From Arachnopeziza araneosa (lineage: Eukaryota; Ascomycota; Leotiomycetes; Helotiales; Arachnopezizaceae), in the NCBI GenBank assembly GCA_003988855.1, contig QYAI01000003.1:310001-374000 (forward strand): 64,000 bases of DNA. Direction: 5' to 3'. The first letter of the stretch is position 1. Every line of letters starts with the position of its first letter. The position numbers and the translations under genes were made by a program. This document shows positions 25,649 through 38,093 of the stretch, piece after piece. The notes under the pieces are model-generated. The model was given only the letters and a program-made list of their open reading frames with translations. It was not told the origin of the DNA and made no database searches.

Positions 25649-27905
25649 TTAAAAGCTACTAGTAGACGCTTGTCTCCACTCCCTCTCTTGCTGCTTGACA
25701 CTCAACACAGTCCTCACATGGTCCGCTCTGAGTATCCCCTTCTCACTCAGCGCCAACAAGCCAGCAGATTTCACCACGTTCTTGATCTGTCTCCCGTTCA
25801 TCTCCACCTTGACAAACTCTTCCAGATCTTGGTCCGCCATCTCGCTCTTTGCGGCACTCAAAAATGTCTTCCACACCTCACGGCGAGACGAGGGGGAGAG
25901 CTCGTCGAAGCCGATGGAGATGTGCACCCGCGATTCAAATGCCGGGTCGAATGTCTCGACGCGGTTGGTCGTGAGGAAGAGGGTTCCTTGGTAGTATTCC
26001 AAGGATTGGAGAAATACTGTGCGTCCTAATCAGCTCTGGAAAGGTAGGGGAGGGAGAAAACTTACAGGACACGAGTTGATTCCTCGCTAGATCGCGAACG
26101 GAGCGCTTTTCCATGAAGACATCTGCTTCGTCTAGGAGGAGAACTGCAGACCAATTACGAGCCAGCTGGAATGCATTTGAAAGACCCATTTGGACCATCT
26201 CTGGTTTCAGACCTAGGTCACCTGCACTTATTGTGTACAGGGGAACACGCATGGTCTCGGCCACTGCCTCAGCGCTCAGGGTCTTGCCTACACCGGGTGG
26301 ACCGTTGAGTTGGATAATCATCCCCTTGCCTTTCCCTTCGATGATATCGTCAAACTCTTCCTCGGAGTCTCGCTGTCCCTTTGCAAATGCGAGAAGAAGA
26401 TTTTTGATGTCTCCAGGAAGAATGAGCTTGTCGAAGGCCGTGTCATTCCATTTCACATCCGAGACGCCTTCGATCTGGAAATCAAGCCAGATCTTCTTCT
26501 TCAGTGAGAAGCCTCTCACGAGGTGTCGGCACGTCAGCGTTTGTTCTTCAGTCAGAGCTTCCTTTTTAGAGCCCTTCTTTGCCTCATAGGAGTTAAAGTC
26601 TTTGGGCTGCCGGAATCTGTCCCAGTAGTTTGGCTCGTTATAGTCGTCTGCCGTAAGTTTAAATGGAGTAATCGTTACACTCTCGTGTGGATTGAAGCGA
26701 ATATAGCTATCACCGTCAATCACAATACGTCCGTCAACCTAGATGAATTAGTAAGAGCGTAGTCTGAAATTAATAGCCCTACATACATATAGTTTCCTGG
26801 GCTCGGAAGGATTTCTCCTATCAATAGCAGTTCCTTTATAAACCATACATTTCACACTGGCAAGCTCCTGGAATCTTGTCCCTCTCTTCAGCAGCGACTC
26901 GACAATCTCTGGTTTTCGCTTGTGAATATCCAATGGTATTACTTCCAGGTCTGAGATTTTACGGGAGCCACTGTAGATGGTGATTGCCAGCGTGTTATCC
27001 GAATTTCCGAAAGTGTCACCGTCCCAGTCAGTCATGACACACTCTATCACAAACCAGCAACCGCGTTCATTCTTCATGATCTCGGCTTTGGTGATCTTGT
27101 AAACGCATTCGCTCTTGTCTTTTACAGCATAGACTAAGCTTCCAGGTTCGAATATCATCCAGAGTTGGTGGAACATAATCGAGTCGCGTTCAATACATAG
27201 ATCTCTGGTGGCAAGCGTTCCTTCCAATTCCGGCTTCATAGCGTCAACCAAGAGTTTCAGATGCTCCTTGGTCTGTTGATCTTGCTCCGTTTTCGCAGCC
27301 TCCAAAAGCTGGGTCCAGCGATGCACAAACGGCGCTAGGGGCTTCTCAAAAACCGGCTTATTCTCAGCTGCGTTGAAGTCTGCATGTCCGTCGAAAACCT
27401 TCTCCAGAGTCTGTCTGATCAGCGGACTCTGGATTACCAGGCTGTGAATCTGGACTGGGTTGTCATCCGTAAATCTCGCTTTGGAACGAAGCTCCATTCG
27501 CACCAAGACTGCAAACTTAGCCCGCTCGCGTTCTTTGGCGGACATAGCTGACGCTTTCATCGACATGGCCATCGGCATCCGGTCCACCCATTCGTGCTCA
27601 GCGCCTTCGACTCCCTCTTTGCCCAAGAAGAGTTGCTTGGCTTCTTTGGCCATGCCTTCTGGTTCGAGAGCTGCTTTGATTTTGGCTTCGGACATTGGGG
27701 TATCATTCCCCTCTGACTCTGAAGATGAGCTCTCCTCTTCTTCCTCGTCGTTCACTTTCTCCGGCTTGGAGGTAGTGGGCAGAGCCTCAGTAGCACCGCC
27801 TTCAGCATCTTTTCCAAAAGTGTCACTTCTGGTATACTTGGTACTTGCTGCATCGTAAGCAGTTTTGGCCGGCGCCACGATACCTTCCTTCTCTGACTTG
27901 ACCAT
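25649..27905 (-). CDS. AAA-family ATPase of the fungal DUF7025-type group
   Basis: Exons 27905-26787, 26738-26066, 26016-25649; introns 48 and 49 bp with CTAAT and CTGAT branch points; 719 residues. Start chosen at the ATG at 27905 (context aacATGG). N-terminal third is charged and Ser/Glu-rich, followed by a large beta-rich domain with the aromatic MFHQLWMIFEPG segment typical of this group, then one AAA module with Walker A GPPGVGKT, Walker B LLLDEADVFM, sensor LTTNR and an arginine-finger region FESRVHISI. The junctions give KLYVDGRI and NQLVSLFLQSLEYYQG, both matching what these proteins normally show. The group is common and expanded in filamentous fungi; the substrate is unknown. A chaperone or remodelling role is only inference from the AAA fold. 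Confidence 0.85.
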
Positions 27906-28553
27906 GTTTATGATGGACCTTGGAAAGAATAAAAGATATCTCGAGATAAAAGGCAACGAGGGGCTTTCTTTTTCACCGCTTTATGCTAAGATATGCTTAA
28001 AAGAAGAGCAAAAGACAAGAATACTTGAGACTAAAAGTATGAGGATCCTGCCTCTATATCAACACATGAGACTATGTTACCGGCGAATGACCCAACATCC
28101 AACCACGGCACAATAATCAAAGCTCCTAGAGGCGCAGCCAGCATCCTCTCCGCAGAAGGGAGCTCCATCCAATCGGATGGAATCAGCGGCCCGGCCCCCA
28201 TTCTCAATGTGGTTTGGCGCTGTGACTGGCTGTAACTGATTCGCTAAGCCCCGTTGCAGCCTGGAGTACGTGTGCTGATCTCAGATATCTCTTTCGACGG
28301 CTTGCCACGTCGATTGTCCTTTGGCTTGAAGATGACTCTTTCTTCTATAGGTCCCGACGGAAAGACCGATAAGGCAGACTCCAGATCCGCCTGCCGACCC
28401 CTGAAAACCGGCATTTATTCATCTTTCGACCTGCATTAGCCGCTCTAAGACTTGTATGTGTGGCGTTAGACACTTGAAATATACTGTAATTGACCTTTCT
28501 AAAGGGAGTATTAAGTAGAGCTCATAGTTTAGGACACAAGCCCATAGACAAAA
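27906..28553. promoter_or_regulatory. Divergent promoter region AAA ATPase / HET gene
   Basis: 648 bp between two divergently read start codons, so it should hold both promoters. No recognisable element other than AT-rich tracts; no gene seen. Confidence 0.4.
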
Positions 28554-31500
28554 ATGGCCGTGAATCCGTTCAACAAGATCGCATTGTTGGCTCTATGGCC
28601 ATGTCACAACGATGACCAGGATCGAATCACTTGTAAGACGGTATCTTTCGAACCAAGAGGAGTGCCGATTTTTACTGTTTTATATGGACCTCCTGATTCA
28701 GCACATTTGGGGGAAATCGAGATCATCCTTGACGATGAAGATAGAGAAGTCTCGGTTCCACTGGCGCTGGCGCTGAAGCGATTGAGATATAATGAAGATA
28801 TCAGATATATCTCGTTAGAGAATGTATCAAACTCGGATAACATTCTTGGTCTGACAGGCGAGCAACCTGAAGAGCTCCTTTCTCGAGCTCAATTCTATGC
28901 TTTCTGGTCAGCTCAAACTCTTACCACAAGTTCGATTGGGAACTGCATGCATCACTTTTATGTTATTCTTCCCAAGCAAAGGCAAGACTTTCTTTCCACC
29001 ACAAAAGTCGAAGATCGAGGAATTGTGCTCCTTCTTTTACTACCAGCTGTAGACGAATCAGATGCGATCGAAATCAAAACTGTCACAGTTCCCGCCGATG
29101 ATCTACCGGATCACTCGCTCCTTACGCCATGCCACAATTATGAAAACGATATCCAAACCGCCGTCATGAAGGATGGAGCTCCATGCATGATATCAAAAGA
29201 TATTGCAGATGCACTCCGGCTTCTCCGGTACGGCTTTGTTATCCGCTACATCATTTCCGAGCCATTTCAGCGAGATGCAAAACAAATAGCACGGTTTCAG
29301 TTTGACTTACAAAAACCTGCACTAGATTACGCGTTTTGGAGATATCCAGAAAGTTGTGGTTTTACCGAGGCATCTCCAAATAATATGGACCACTTCCTTG
29401 TTCTCCCTAATCGATATATTGATACGAAGAAGTTCTATACAACTCTAGACTATTCTCCGGAGTCTCAGGAGATACGTTTGATTGTGCTGCCACCGGCCAA
29501 TAGTTCGAAAGACTCCGTCCTACGGTGTAGATTTCAAGATGTATCGCTAGACGACCTCTCTAGGCCAACATATGAATTATTTCAGGTTGCTGGGCCGGCC
29601 AAACCACGGAATGGACGAGAAGAGTTGTATAAGTACGACGTTGAAATCAATGGTTATATTTCTGTTGTCTCGGATGGCATTCGTATGGGATTGCTGGAAT
29701 TGCAGCACGAGACGGAAGAGAGATTCGTCTACAACAGGGAGATGTGCTATAATTGTCGAGATGTAGCTGAAGTCCAGCATTTTAGTCGACTTGAGCTCCA
29801 GATCCTTCAGGGTGCAACGGCTGGGAATGTGCTTTTGTATGACTTTTTGAGTTCTATGGCTCCAAGCTTGAATCGCAATAGGAAATTTAAGCATCCTAGT
29901 GTAAATCGAGATATACCTGAAATACGACTCCTCGAGTTCCTTCCATCCAAAGACAATGAAATAAATTGCCGCTTGATCGTTTCGAATCTGGACGACTTTC
30001 CAACCTTCAAATCAATGTCCTACACTTGGGGTAACACACGATCAATGGCAATACATCGAACGATTCTTGGGCCGGAAGATAACTTGAAAGAGTGGCCCAG
30101 TTGCAAAAATTCTTCTAGTCAGACGAGGACACTCCAAACATCTCTAGGCCTCGCTGAAGATATCAACCTCGACGGAGCTCGGTTCATCATTACGAACCAT
30201 CTGGGAGCAGCTTTACGCTGCCTGCGAGATAGAGGGGATTCTCAGTATTTCTGGGTCGACGCCATTTGCATCGACCAGTCAGATCCTATTGATCGAAGCA
30301 GTCAAGTGCAGATGATGGGAAGAATATATGTTTCTGCGCAACAAGTCTTAGCATACCTGGGAGAAAGTGACAAGGAAACTAACGCGTTAAATATGATCAA
30401 CATCGTCGGATCAGAGGATTTTGATTGGGAAGAATTCCATACTTGGAAAGAGCACTCCACCAATAGGGGCGTAAAGGAGGTCACAGACGTCGGGACCCAG
30501 ATCGACAATAGTAGTATCGTGCCAGATGCTGTTGACTACCAAAAAGTCTTCTCGGCTCTAACAGACCCTGCGTTTTCAGAAGCTATTGATTCTTTCGTGC
30601 AACTGGAATGGTGGAATAGACTTTGGGTCAGTGCATCTTTTGAGAGACAGTCTTTCTTTCCAACTATTTCTCGAGCTACTGCAGCAAGAGTTTATGTGTT
30701 ACCCTCGTGGAATATGCGATTCCAATCTTCTAAACTGAAAAAATGTTATGCTAATTTGAAGATCTCTGAATTAGGTATATCAAGAAGCAACGTTACCTCA
30801 CTCACTCATAATCCATCGAGGTACTAGCCGGGTCGACTTTGACGATCTCTTTAGAGCCGTATCAACACTTATCACAGCTACACAAAATGGACTGTTTGAA
30901 TCGAATCCTCTGGGTGAGGGCCAACGTCCATATTCAAGTCTCCTGGCTATACGAATGGAGCGACGTCGCCGCCACACTCCGGGAATTGAAGCGTGGTATG
31001 GTCCTCTACCAAATATTTTCCTCTTCTATCTTGAGGCGCTGGGAAATAAAGCCGCCTCAGACCCACGAGATGTAGTATATGCGGCCATAGGCTTGACTGA
31101 TACATATCCTAAAAAAATAATACCGGACTACTCCCAGACAATCGAGAACGTCTGGACTTCGGCGATAAGAGAACTTGTAAAGCGAGACCAAGAACTAACG
31201 GTTCTATCTTTATGCCAAGGTGTTATGGCGGGTTCGGCCGATTGGGCAGAATATAGAATGAGTATCAGCGATTCAACTAGCAAGGGACAAGACCCATTAC
31301 CTAGCTGGGTCCCGTATTGGGGCAAACATAGAGAAGGTATGGGAGCTAAGAGGCTGAGACATGATTGGATCTCGGTACCTGAGTTTCGAGCATGTGGCGA
31401 ATATGCAACAGCTGGGGTGAAGTTTTCAAAAGATGGTCGAATACTGTTTGCTAAAGGCGTAGTGGTTGATGTTGTGAAAGAGGTTATACCAGGCTATAAA

Positions 31501-32139
31501 AGGCCCATCAGGTATGATACACCAAACGAGACAGACGAACAAGGAGACCAGAAATCGCTCGCCTTGAATTATCATGCTTGGCATGAGGCATTTAGACAAT
31601 GGGAGCAAGCATTGATTCGTATTGCGCCACGAAGTCCCGACTATGTGCTCGGTGGGACAAAAATTGATGCCTTGATGCATTCTCTACATGCACCCTTTGT
31701 TCTCGAGCGCCTTGCTTTGATGAACCAAGATGATATCGATATCAGTGGAGCGCTTCCAGAATTGTACGAAACCAAGCAAGAGATCAGCGATTCTCAAAGG
31801 GAAGTAACGAAGGACTTGGAGCCTTCTTCCCTTGCCACTCGGTTCTGGCAGCGCGAGATCAAGCATGAGCTTGAGGGAATTCTTACCATGACATCGGGTC
31901 ATGAGATGATCGTGACCGAGAAAGGTTACATTGGAATAGGAATGCCCAAAACCAGCGAGTTCGGTGGAATTCTTGTGGGCGATCTTGTGGTTGTGCTGTC
32001 CGGTGGCAGTGTCCCTCTCTTTCTGCGACAGGTGGGATCAAGAGACCGGTATCTGCTTACAGGAGATGCATGTGAGTTCACAGAGTGTTTATTTGCTGTT
32101 ACACACAATGCTAACGAGGCGCAGATATACATGGTCTGA
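28554..32139 (+). CDS. HET-domain (heterokaryon incompatibility) protein with extra degenerate HET-like N-terminal lobes
   Basis: Exon 28554-30626, intron 30627-30774 (148 bp, donor gtcagt), exon 30775-32139; 1145 residues. The HET core begins near residue 456: SYTWG at 489-493 and WVDAICIDQ at 567-575, then WWNRLW joined by splicing to VYQEATLP, the expected WVxQE motif. The C-terminus contains the usual GYIGIGMPKT and GDACEF blocks. HET domains act in fungal non-self recognition and trigger growth arrest or cell death; they have a TIR-like fold. Oddity: residues 1-450 contain what read as three diverged copies of the first HET lobe (about 9-90, 157-236, 307-400), keeping the LLxLxP, LDDxP and ALxxLRY positions but losing SYTWG and DAICIDQ. 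The first two also share a tail with AFW and HFxVLP. Function of the extra lobes is unknown. The intron is inferred from frame and motif continuity, so the exact edges are less certain than elsewhere. Confidence 0.85.
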
Positions 32140-32600
32140 TGTATGGAGCCGCGATGCAGGGTGTGAAAGGTGAGGAGTTGAAAAAGTTCCCTATCATATA
32201 GCTAGACAAGTGCGGTAGCACTTATACTCCTGAATGAGAGTTTCCGCAAAATTTGAGCGCAAATCAAAGTTTCAATTTGTAAGATAAGGCGGAACTACTT
32301 TTTTAAACATTCTTAAGGCTTCATCCGAAGCTAGAGAATTGTTAGGTTGAGACATATCTACCTAACAATCACCACGAGTATAGATGCGGGAGTGTGCATA
32401 TCTCTACTGTACTTCGCACTGTGTGCTCCTCTTATGTGAGTATTTGTGCACTATTAAGGACCGCTCAATTTCAATGTACTTTATCAAAATACTCGGTTTC
32501 TAGATTCAAGTTTCTCATCCAGGGAACTTACTTTTGTCTTTAAACATACAAACACACTATTTCCGATCCATTCTCTCTCAAACTTGCTGCTTCTTCGAAA
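32140..32600. other. Intergenic spacer HET / ULD protein
   Basis: AT-rich 461 bp between two genes read the same way; contains a pyrimidine-rich tract just before the next start. No gene seen. Confidence 0.4.
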
Positions 32601-34082
32601 ATGTCATTTGGATTTTCAGTCGGCGATGTGATAGCTGTTCTCGGCGTGGTCGCAACAGTTCATGACGCTCTAAGATCTAGCGGTGCTGCTAAAACGCAAT
32701 TTCGGGAAATCATTCAACAGCTAGGTTGCCTTGAAACAGCTCTCTCTGCAGTCCGAGACCTTGAAGTCGAAGAACCGATGCAGATACAGCTCACATCCCT
32801 CCGCTTTGCAGCCTCACAGTGCCAAAGAACAATCGAAGACTTCTGGAAGGGGCTGCAAAAATATCAGCCATATCTAGCAAACGATAACTCGAGCTTCAAG
32901 TTTAAAGGTGGATGGATGAAGATTCGTTGGTCGCTATGTGAGAGCGAAGATATCGAAAAGTTTCAAAACGGGCTGATAGCGCACACACAATCAATACAGA
33001 TCTTGCTTGGAGCAATACAAATGTGGGAAATCCTCTTCCATAGCGAGTTACTCCAGTTGACAAGAACAAGGGCAAGTTTCACTGCTCAAGCTAAGCAGCA
33101 CAATAAGCAACATAAATCTCTAGTTGCTACGGTTCAGCAGTCGTACTGGGAACATATGCGGTCCTGGCAAACAATGTCGAAGCAAGGAGCGACTCTCTGC
33201 AACAAACTCCATCAACTAATGTAAGTCCACTAGTCCTCGAAAATAAATGGCTCTGACAAGCTGCAGCGAAGTCAACTTGATGGTATACCAGACCGTCAAT
33301 CGAATACTGAAGACGATTACCAGCATCCCAGGCCAAATGCGATTATCAGAACCAGTATATCTTACGGATCCTGTAGGCAAAAAGATGGCTTTCAACCTCG
33401 AGTTTTGTCTCTCGGCCAAGGTCAATTCAAAGATCTAATGAGCTTCTAATAAGTTTTACTTACGAGGTGTTAGGCTCTCTTATCTGTTCTCAGAATCAAT
33501 CTTCAGAATATCGGGGATGCTGCTCATAAGATCGATCGAGGCCAGATAAGTTTTTGGGACAACACTTCAAACCGCATGATTGACCACTGCGGCGACTGGA
33601 ACTACGCTTTCAAGCCTAGCCACAACGTAAGTGTTGTTTTGGTCCAATGGACAGTTCGGTGTCCGACGTTCTGCATTGATTGCAAGACGTTGTGTACGAC
33701 TTATATATCCTACAGAAGGGAGCTATGGGCCAGTCAAGATATTGTTTACTGGTAAGTCTCACTTTCCAGCTAAACTCCATGGACTTATCTCTATTCAAGT
33801 GAAGCATGCGGCCTTCGGTTTGGCATTATTGACAGTCCGGAAACGATCGAGGAGCTTTACTTCAATGATGGGAGCAGTAGCTCAAGCTTCGATTCTGCTT
33901 CTCCTCAAAAGATGACTGGCCCTCGAGAGAAGAAATTCCTCCCCTACGGTCAAGAATTGAGTTTGTACGACGTGAGAGCCATGCCTGGTCCACCTTTGGA
34001 TATCTCGAAACTGTCAATAGAAGATCTGGCAAATATCACGCCTCAAAGTGTCAAGGTCGCTTTTGATGACATCGCTGAGTAA
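32601..34082 (+). CDS. STAND-like N-terminal helical domain + ubiquitin-like domain (ULD) + zinc-ribbon-like protein
   Basis: Exons 32601-33220, 33267-33420, 33474-33751, 33800-34082; introns 46, 53 and 48 bp; 444 residues. The N-terminus FGFSVGDVIAVLGVV plus the following amphipathic helices resembles the N-terminal helical region found in many fungal STAND/NACHT and ankyrin proteins. Residues about 234-310 fit the fungal ubiquitin-like fold (EPVYLTDPVGKKMAFNLEF, later GQISFWDN and DWNYAFKP). Then come cysteines C321, C325, C328, C332 and a CEAC pair at 351/354, consistent with a zinc ribbon, and an uncharacterised C-terminal tail. There is no NTPase domain. The gtaagt at 33627 is ignored because reading through keeps the strand SVVLVQW and the cysteines in frame; the donor of intron 2 is gtcaat. 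Role unknown; next to a HET gene it could belong to a recognition or signalling module (inference). Confidence 0.7.
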
Positions 34083-34513
34083 GTTTTCTAGTCCCTTGAC
34101 ACGCTGAAAGCCAAAGTTATGAAAGAAGACCACAGTTGCACGAGAGGTTCGGGTGGGATGAGGAACAGTCTAAGACGGATAACCGTCGGTAAGACAGTTC
34201 ATGAAGAGGAGTGTTTCTCGAGGTAGCATGAGACGTGCTTATTTAGTCAAATATATAAGTCTAAATTTTATTCTCGAGAAGTTCTATGTGAATGAATCAG
34301 GAAACCAAAAAACACAATCTAGTCATTGCTGTAATATCAATTAGTGTTTAGAACACTTCTCACTGAGAATATTTACCCCACAGTGGGGTAATCGCAAGAA
34401 CCCTTCCTTGCGTCTGGTCATACCCATCCTTACAAAACCATGCCAACTACCGACCTATACTCCCCACTCTAGGAGAACCAAGTCTTCATCTCGCAAGACG
34501 CTACTCGATAAAC
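34083..34513. other. Intergenic spacer
   Basis: 431 bp, AT-rich in the middle, no gene or repeat recognised; promoter of the downstream aldolase-fold gene is expected here. Confidence 0.4.
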
Positions 34514-35762
34514 ATGGCGCCAACCGCAACGACTCTAGCCAACGAGACGGAAGGGAATGCCAAACTCGGCGCGCTGGGCAAGACCGTGACCGGCAAGAAA
34601 CTCAAGATCCGCTCGTACCCCAAGTTCGAGAGCTTGGAAGAGGAGAGACTGTACCGGAAGCAGCACCTCGCTGCTGCCTTCAGGATGTGAGCGCACCTGT
34701 GATGTACGGAACGCCACAGAGGAGGCCTGATCCGCTCGCAGATTCGCAGAGAGAGGATTTGACGAAGGGGTAGCTGGGCACATGTGAGTTGCACCGTCTC
34801 ACCACTGGAGGAAGACGATGCTGAGATGGAAGCTCTGTCCGGGATCCGATCTTGACAGATCACTTCTGGCTCAACCCTTTGTCGCAGCACTTCTCCCAGA
34901 TCTGTGTCTCGGATCTCATTCTCGTGAATGAGGACGGCGATGTGGTGGTTGGGGATGAGCCCATCAACGCGGCTGCGTTTGCGATTCATTCGGAAAGTAT
35001 TTCACACCAGACTTCCTCTGCTTAGGCATGTTCGCTGACCCTTCTTCTAGTCCACAAAGCTCGTCCAGATGTCCATGCTGCATGTCATGCTCATGTGAGA
35101 AACCCGGCCTTACCATTTTTCGTGTCATTGCTCGTTATAATCCTCCCGCTCATACTGCTCCTCTCATTCACATCGCCTCTCCCTTTCTCCTTACCCGTTC
35201 CACTCTCCCTCATCCCATACTCATCATCACTCATCATCACGAGATGAACCTATACTGAAATGCCGTGCCATCATTCAACTCATCTCCTCCCATCCAAAAC
35301 ACGATCCCGCTAACGCTGGCCGTGCAGTCCGTCTACGGCAAGGCCTTCTCAGTCTTCGGCCGCGAGCTTGACATGATCACGCAGGACTCGCTCCGCTTCT
35401 ACCGCTCGCACGCCGTGTACGACAACTTCGGCGGCATCGTCCTCGATCGAGAGGAGGGGGTCCGGATCGCCAAGTGCCTGGGCAGCGGCAAGGCCGTCAT
35501 CTTGCAGAACCACGGCCTGCTGACCGTGGGGCAGAGCGTGGACGAGGCGGCCTTCTGGTTCATGAGCCTGGACAAGACGTGCCATGCCCAGCTACTGGTG
35601 GATGCTGCCGCGGCGGGGAGTGGACACAAGAAGATATTCATCAAGGACGAAGAGGCGGCCTTCACGTATGAGCAGGTGGGTATGCCCGAGAAGGGCTGGT
35701 TGGCTTTTCAGGGGTACTACGATGAGATCCTGGCCAAGAGCAGTGGCAGTTTTCTCAAGTGA
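34514..35762 (+). CDS. Class II aldolase / adducin head domain protein
   Basis: Five exons: 34514-34686, 34742-34783, 34833-34996, 35051-35094, 35328-35762; introns 55, 49, 54 and 233 bp; 285 residues. The domain runs from about residue 50 to 260: GFDEGVAGHISVRDP, DHFWLNPLS, the metal-binding HAACHAH, then DNFGGIVLDREEG and QNHGLLTVG. In this fold (fuculose-phosphate aldolase, ribulose-phosphate epimerase, adducin head) paired His residues bind zinc; HAH and the NHG His are kept here, so it may be catalytically competent. Many fungal paralogues have unknown substrates. Exons 2 and 4 are only 42 and 44 bp, placed by exact family match across each junction. The last exon is visibly GC-richer than the earlier ones. 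The long last intron contains a CATCATCACT low-complexity stretch. Confidence 0.88.
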
Positions 35763-36684
35763 TGAATCTCTAGATAGGTGTAATCGAGTCGTACCATGTT
35801 TTCCATCCATCTCCGCATGCGGTCACGGTGCCTCGACAAGAACTGCCCCATACAACCAAGATTGCCTATTTCGACCTTGACAACTCAACGGCTCATGTTC
35901 CACGCCAGTTGGTAACTCACATGTCAAGAGTACGCCTTGATCCCACAAAGTTAATCGTTCACATGCCAACGGCAGTAGTGCCAAGTAGAAGTGCTCCCAG
36001 CTTCGCCACTGATAGCCCTACGAGATGCTCCACCAAAGGACCGAGTGTAGAAGTGACTAGAACGAGCGAGGTTGGTAGGGCGCGGTAGTTGAGGGTAGTT
36101 TGACGCTAAATTGTCCATCTACCGAAATCCTTGGAGATGAAAAATAGTTTCCATCACGTCGACCAAAATTACACACTTTTTCGTGACGGACATCCAAGAG
36201 ATATGTATCGTTGCAACTCCTCAACTGAGGGACGGAGAACGAGTGCTCGCAAGTACACATTGGCCTCCGCACCTATCCACAATCGCCTTTCAGATGCTCA
36301 AAAGATATCAGCTTTGCAAGTTAGACACAGATGAAGAGCCAAGCCAAGGCTGCAGGATCATAACATCGTGATGAATTAGCCTCTCCGCGTTCAGAAGGCC
36401 CGCCAATAACGCCCCATCCGGTGCTACTAACCTTCTCTCTTCTTTCTCTAAAACGACTATGACTTGAAAAGCCTACCTTAGCAAAATCACCATCGCCATC
36501 ACATCAAGATACTACAGCCGTCGCCCCTGCGCATCTCTCCCTCTACCATTGTTTGCCAAGATGTCAACGAGGTGTAGCCCCCTATCCCCAACGAAGCCAG
36601 AAGGATCAGAGATAAGGGGGACGCCCCCGATCACACCACATCCGCCTTTGCCATTCCGACTGAGGAAGGAGAGGCAGGAGAGCA
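35763..36684. other. Intergenic region
   Basis: 922 bp without a supportable gene. A short open frame starting at ATG 36561 overlaps the start of the next gene in another frame and was not accepted. Confidence 0.4.
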
Positions 36685-37763
36685 ATGGAGACGACTTTCG
36701 CCTACCCGCCGCCGTGCTTTCAGCATCCGCAACCACGACATCCACAGGTGACAGAACCAGAACCGCCACAACATCCCTATGAGAACTACCACCGCTACAA
36801 GCAGCACCTCCCCACCTCCCCTCTCAAGCACTTCACCATGCGCATCCCAACACGGGCCCTCGCTCCCCGGAGTGCAGAGAACAAGATGCGCAACTTCGTG
36901 ATCCGGAACCTGGGGGTACCAGAGGAATCCGCGCCCTTCACGTGTCCCTTGCGGCGACGTCGACTGCGAAGGCACGTGAAGAGGGTGGATGTGAGCACAG
37001 AATCGATCTTTGAAGGGAGTCTCTATGAGGAGAAGATGAATGCCGGGAAGAACGAGAGAGGAATGGTGAGAGAAAGGAAGAATGGCAGAGAGGAGAAGGT
37101 GAGAGTGGGCAGGAAAGGCGCGCAAAAGAGCTACAAGAGAGAAGACACAACGGCCGACAAACCCTTCGAATTCGCCAAACCGGCGCCTGTTTTCCGCGCT
37201 CCCAATACCTTCGCTCTATTCCAGGCCCCCGACCCCAGAATTGGGGACAGCTACGACGGCCTTCCACCTCCAAGATACCCCATGTCGCCCGAGGAAGGAA
37301 GATGGAGTTCTTCTAGCCCCGACAGCTTCGGGACCTTTTCCCGGAACGGGAGCGGGTCGAGCATCTTCAGCACCAGGAACAGCAACTCGACTTATCGCAG
37401 CAGTATTAGGAAAGGTAGCAATACCAGTCTCCAGACGGCTTGGACCGAGGTTGATCCGGAGAGGGATGCGGTTATGGGTCTGGGTATGAGTTCGGGTAGG
37501 GTAAGTGCCGCGTCCTGATCCGCCTGTTGAGTTGCTTTTATGGTCGTAGGTAGTCGAGTTGGCTGACGGGGTAGAAATCCTTTCTGGATCGACGAGGGAC
37601 GATGCACGTGCCGAGGAATGGAGAGGGAGATGGAGATGGTGACTTGGAGACTGCGGTGCAAAAGGCAGCGTATACGCTGTCGATGGAGCCGATGCCTAAG
37701 GATATGTTCATGGAGGAGTTTGTCGCAGAGTTGTTGGTTGAGTATCCGAATGTTGGGGCTTGA
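36685..37763 (+). CDS. Hypothetical basic, disordered protein
   Basis: Exon 36685-37500, intron 37501-37574 (donor gtaagt, branch CTGAC), exon 37575-37763; 334 residues. I do not recognise it. The N-terminus is Pro/His-rich, the middle strongly basic (RRRRLRRHVKR and a run of Lys/Arg/Glu), then a Ser/Asn-rich segment, and a distinct C-terminal block LSMEPMPKDMFMEEFVAELL that looks like a conserved short helix. The second exon is supported by the clean acidic-to-helical frame ending in a stop. The start is uncertain: an overlapping frame from 36561 is also proline-rich and cannot be joined in phase. Likely nuclear or cytosolic and intrinsically disordered; no function proposed. Confidence 0.6.
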
Positions 37764-38093
37764 ATAGCTTGTTGGATGATACCCAGAAGTTGCGATAAGG
37801 TTTATATAGCGAATAGTAAAAAAGAAAAAATGGAGAAGATAATCAGATTTGGGCAAAGTGAAAGACAGAGAAAATGTTGGAGAAAAGTATAGATGAAAAA
37901 GGACAATAAATTCAGGGTATTCAAAAGATATGGTCGAATATATCTTTCTATCTCGAAACGCCACGCTTATGTCCTCCAATCATGCCATATACATCACACA
38001 TATGCCGTCTGTCTGCTCGTAGAATATATATCTCCTCACCATCGTATTACAAGATATATCCTCCCTCTGCTTTTTCTCTAACCATCTCTTTCC
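37764..38093. other. Convergent intergenic region
   Basis: 330 bp, AT-rich, between two convergent stop codons. Nothing else seen. Confidence 0.4.

Noticed and set aside
33627..33654. gtaagt...acag as an intron of 28 bp in the ULD gene
   Set aside because: Too short, and removal would destroy the strand and cysteines that continue in frame.
36561..36782. Pro/Ser-rich open frame overlapping the 36.7-kb gene
   Set aside because: No intron joins it in phase to the downstream frame, and it has no recognisable domain.
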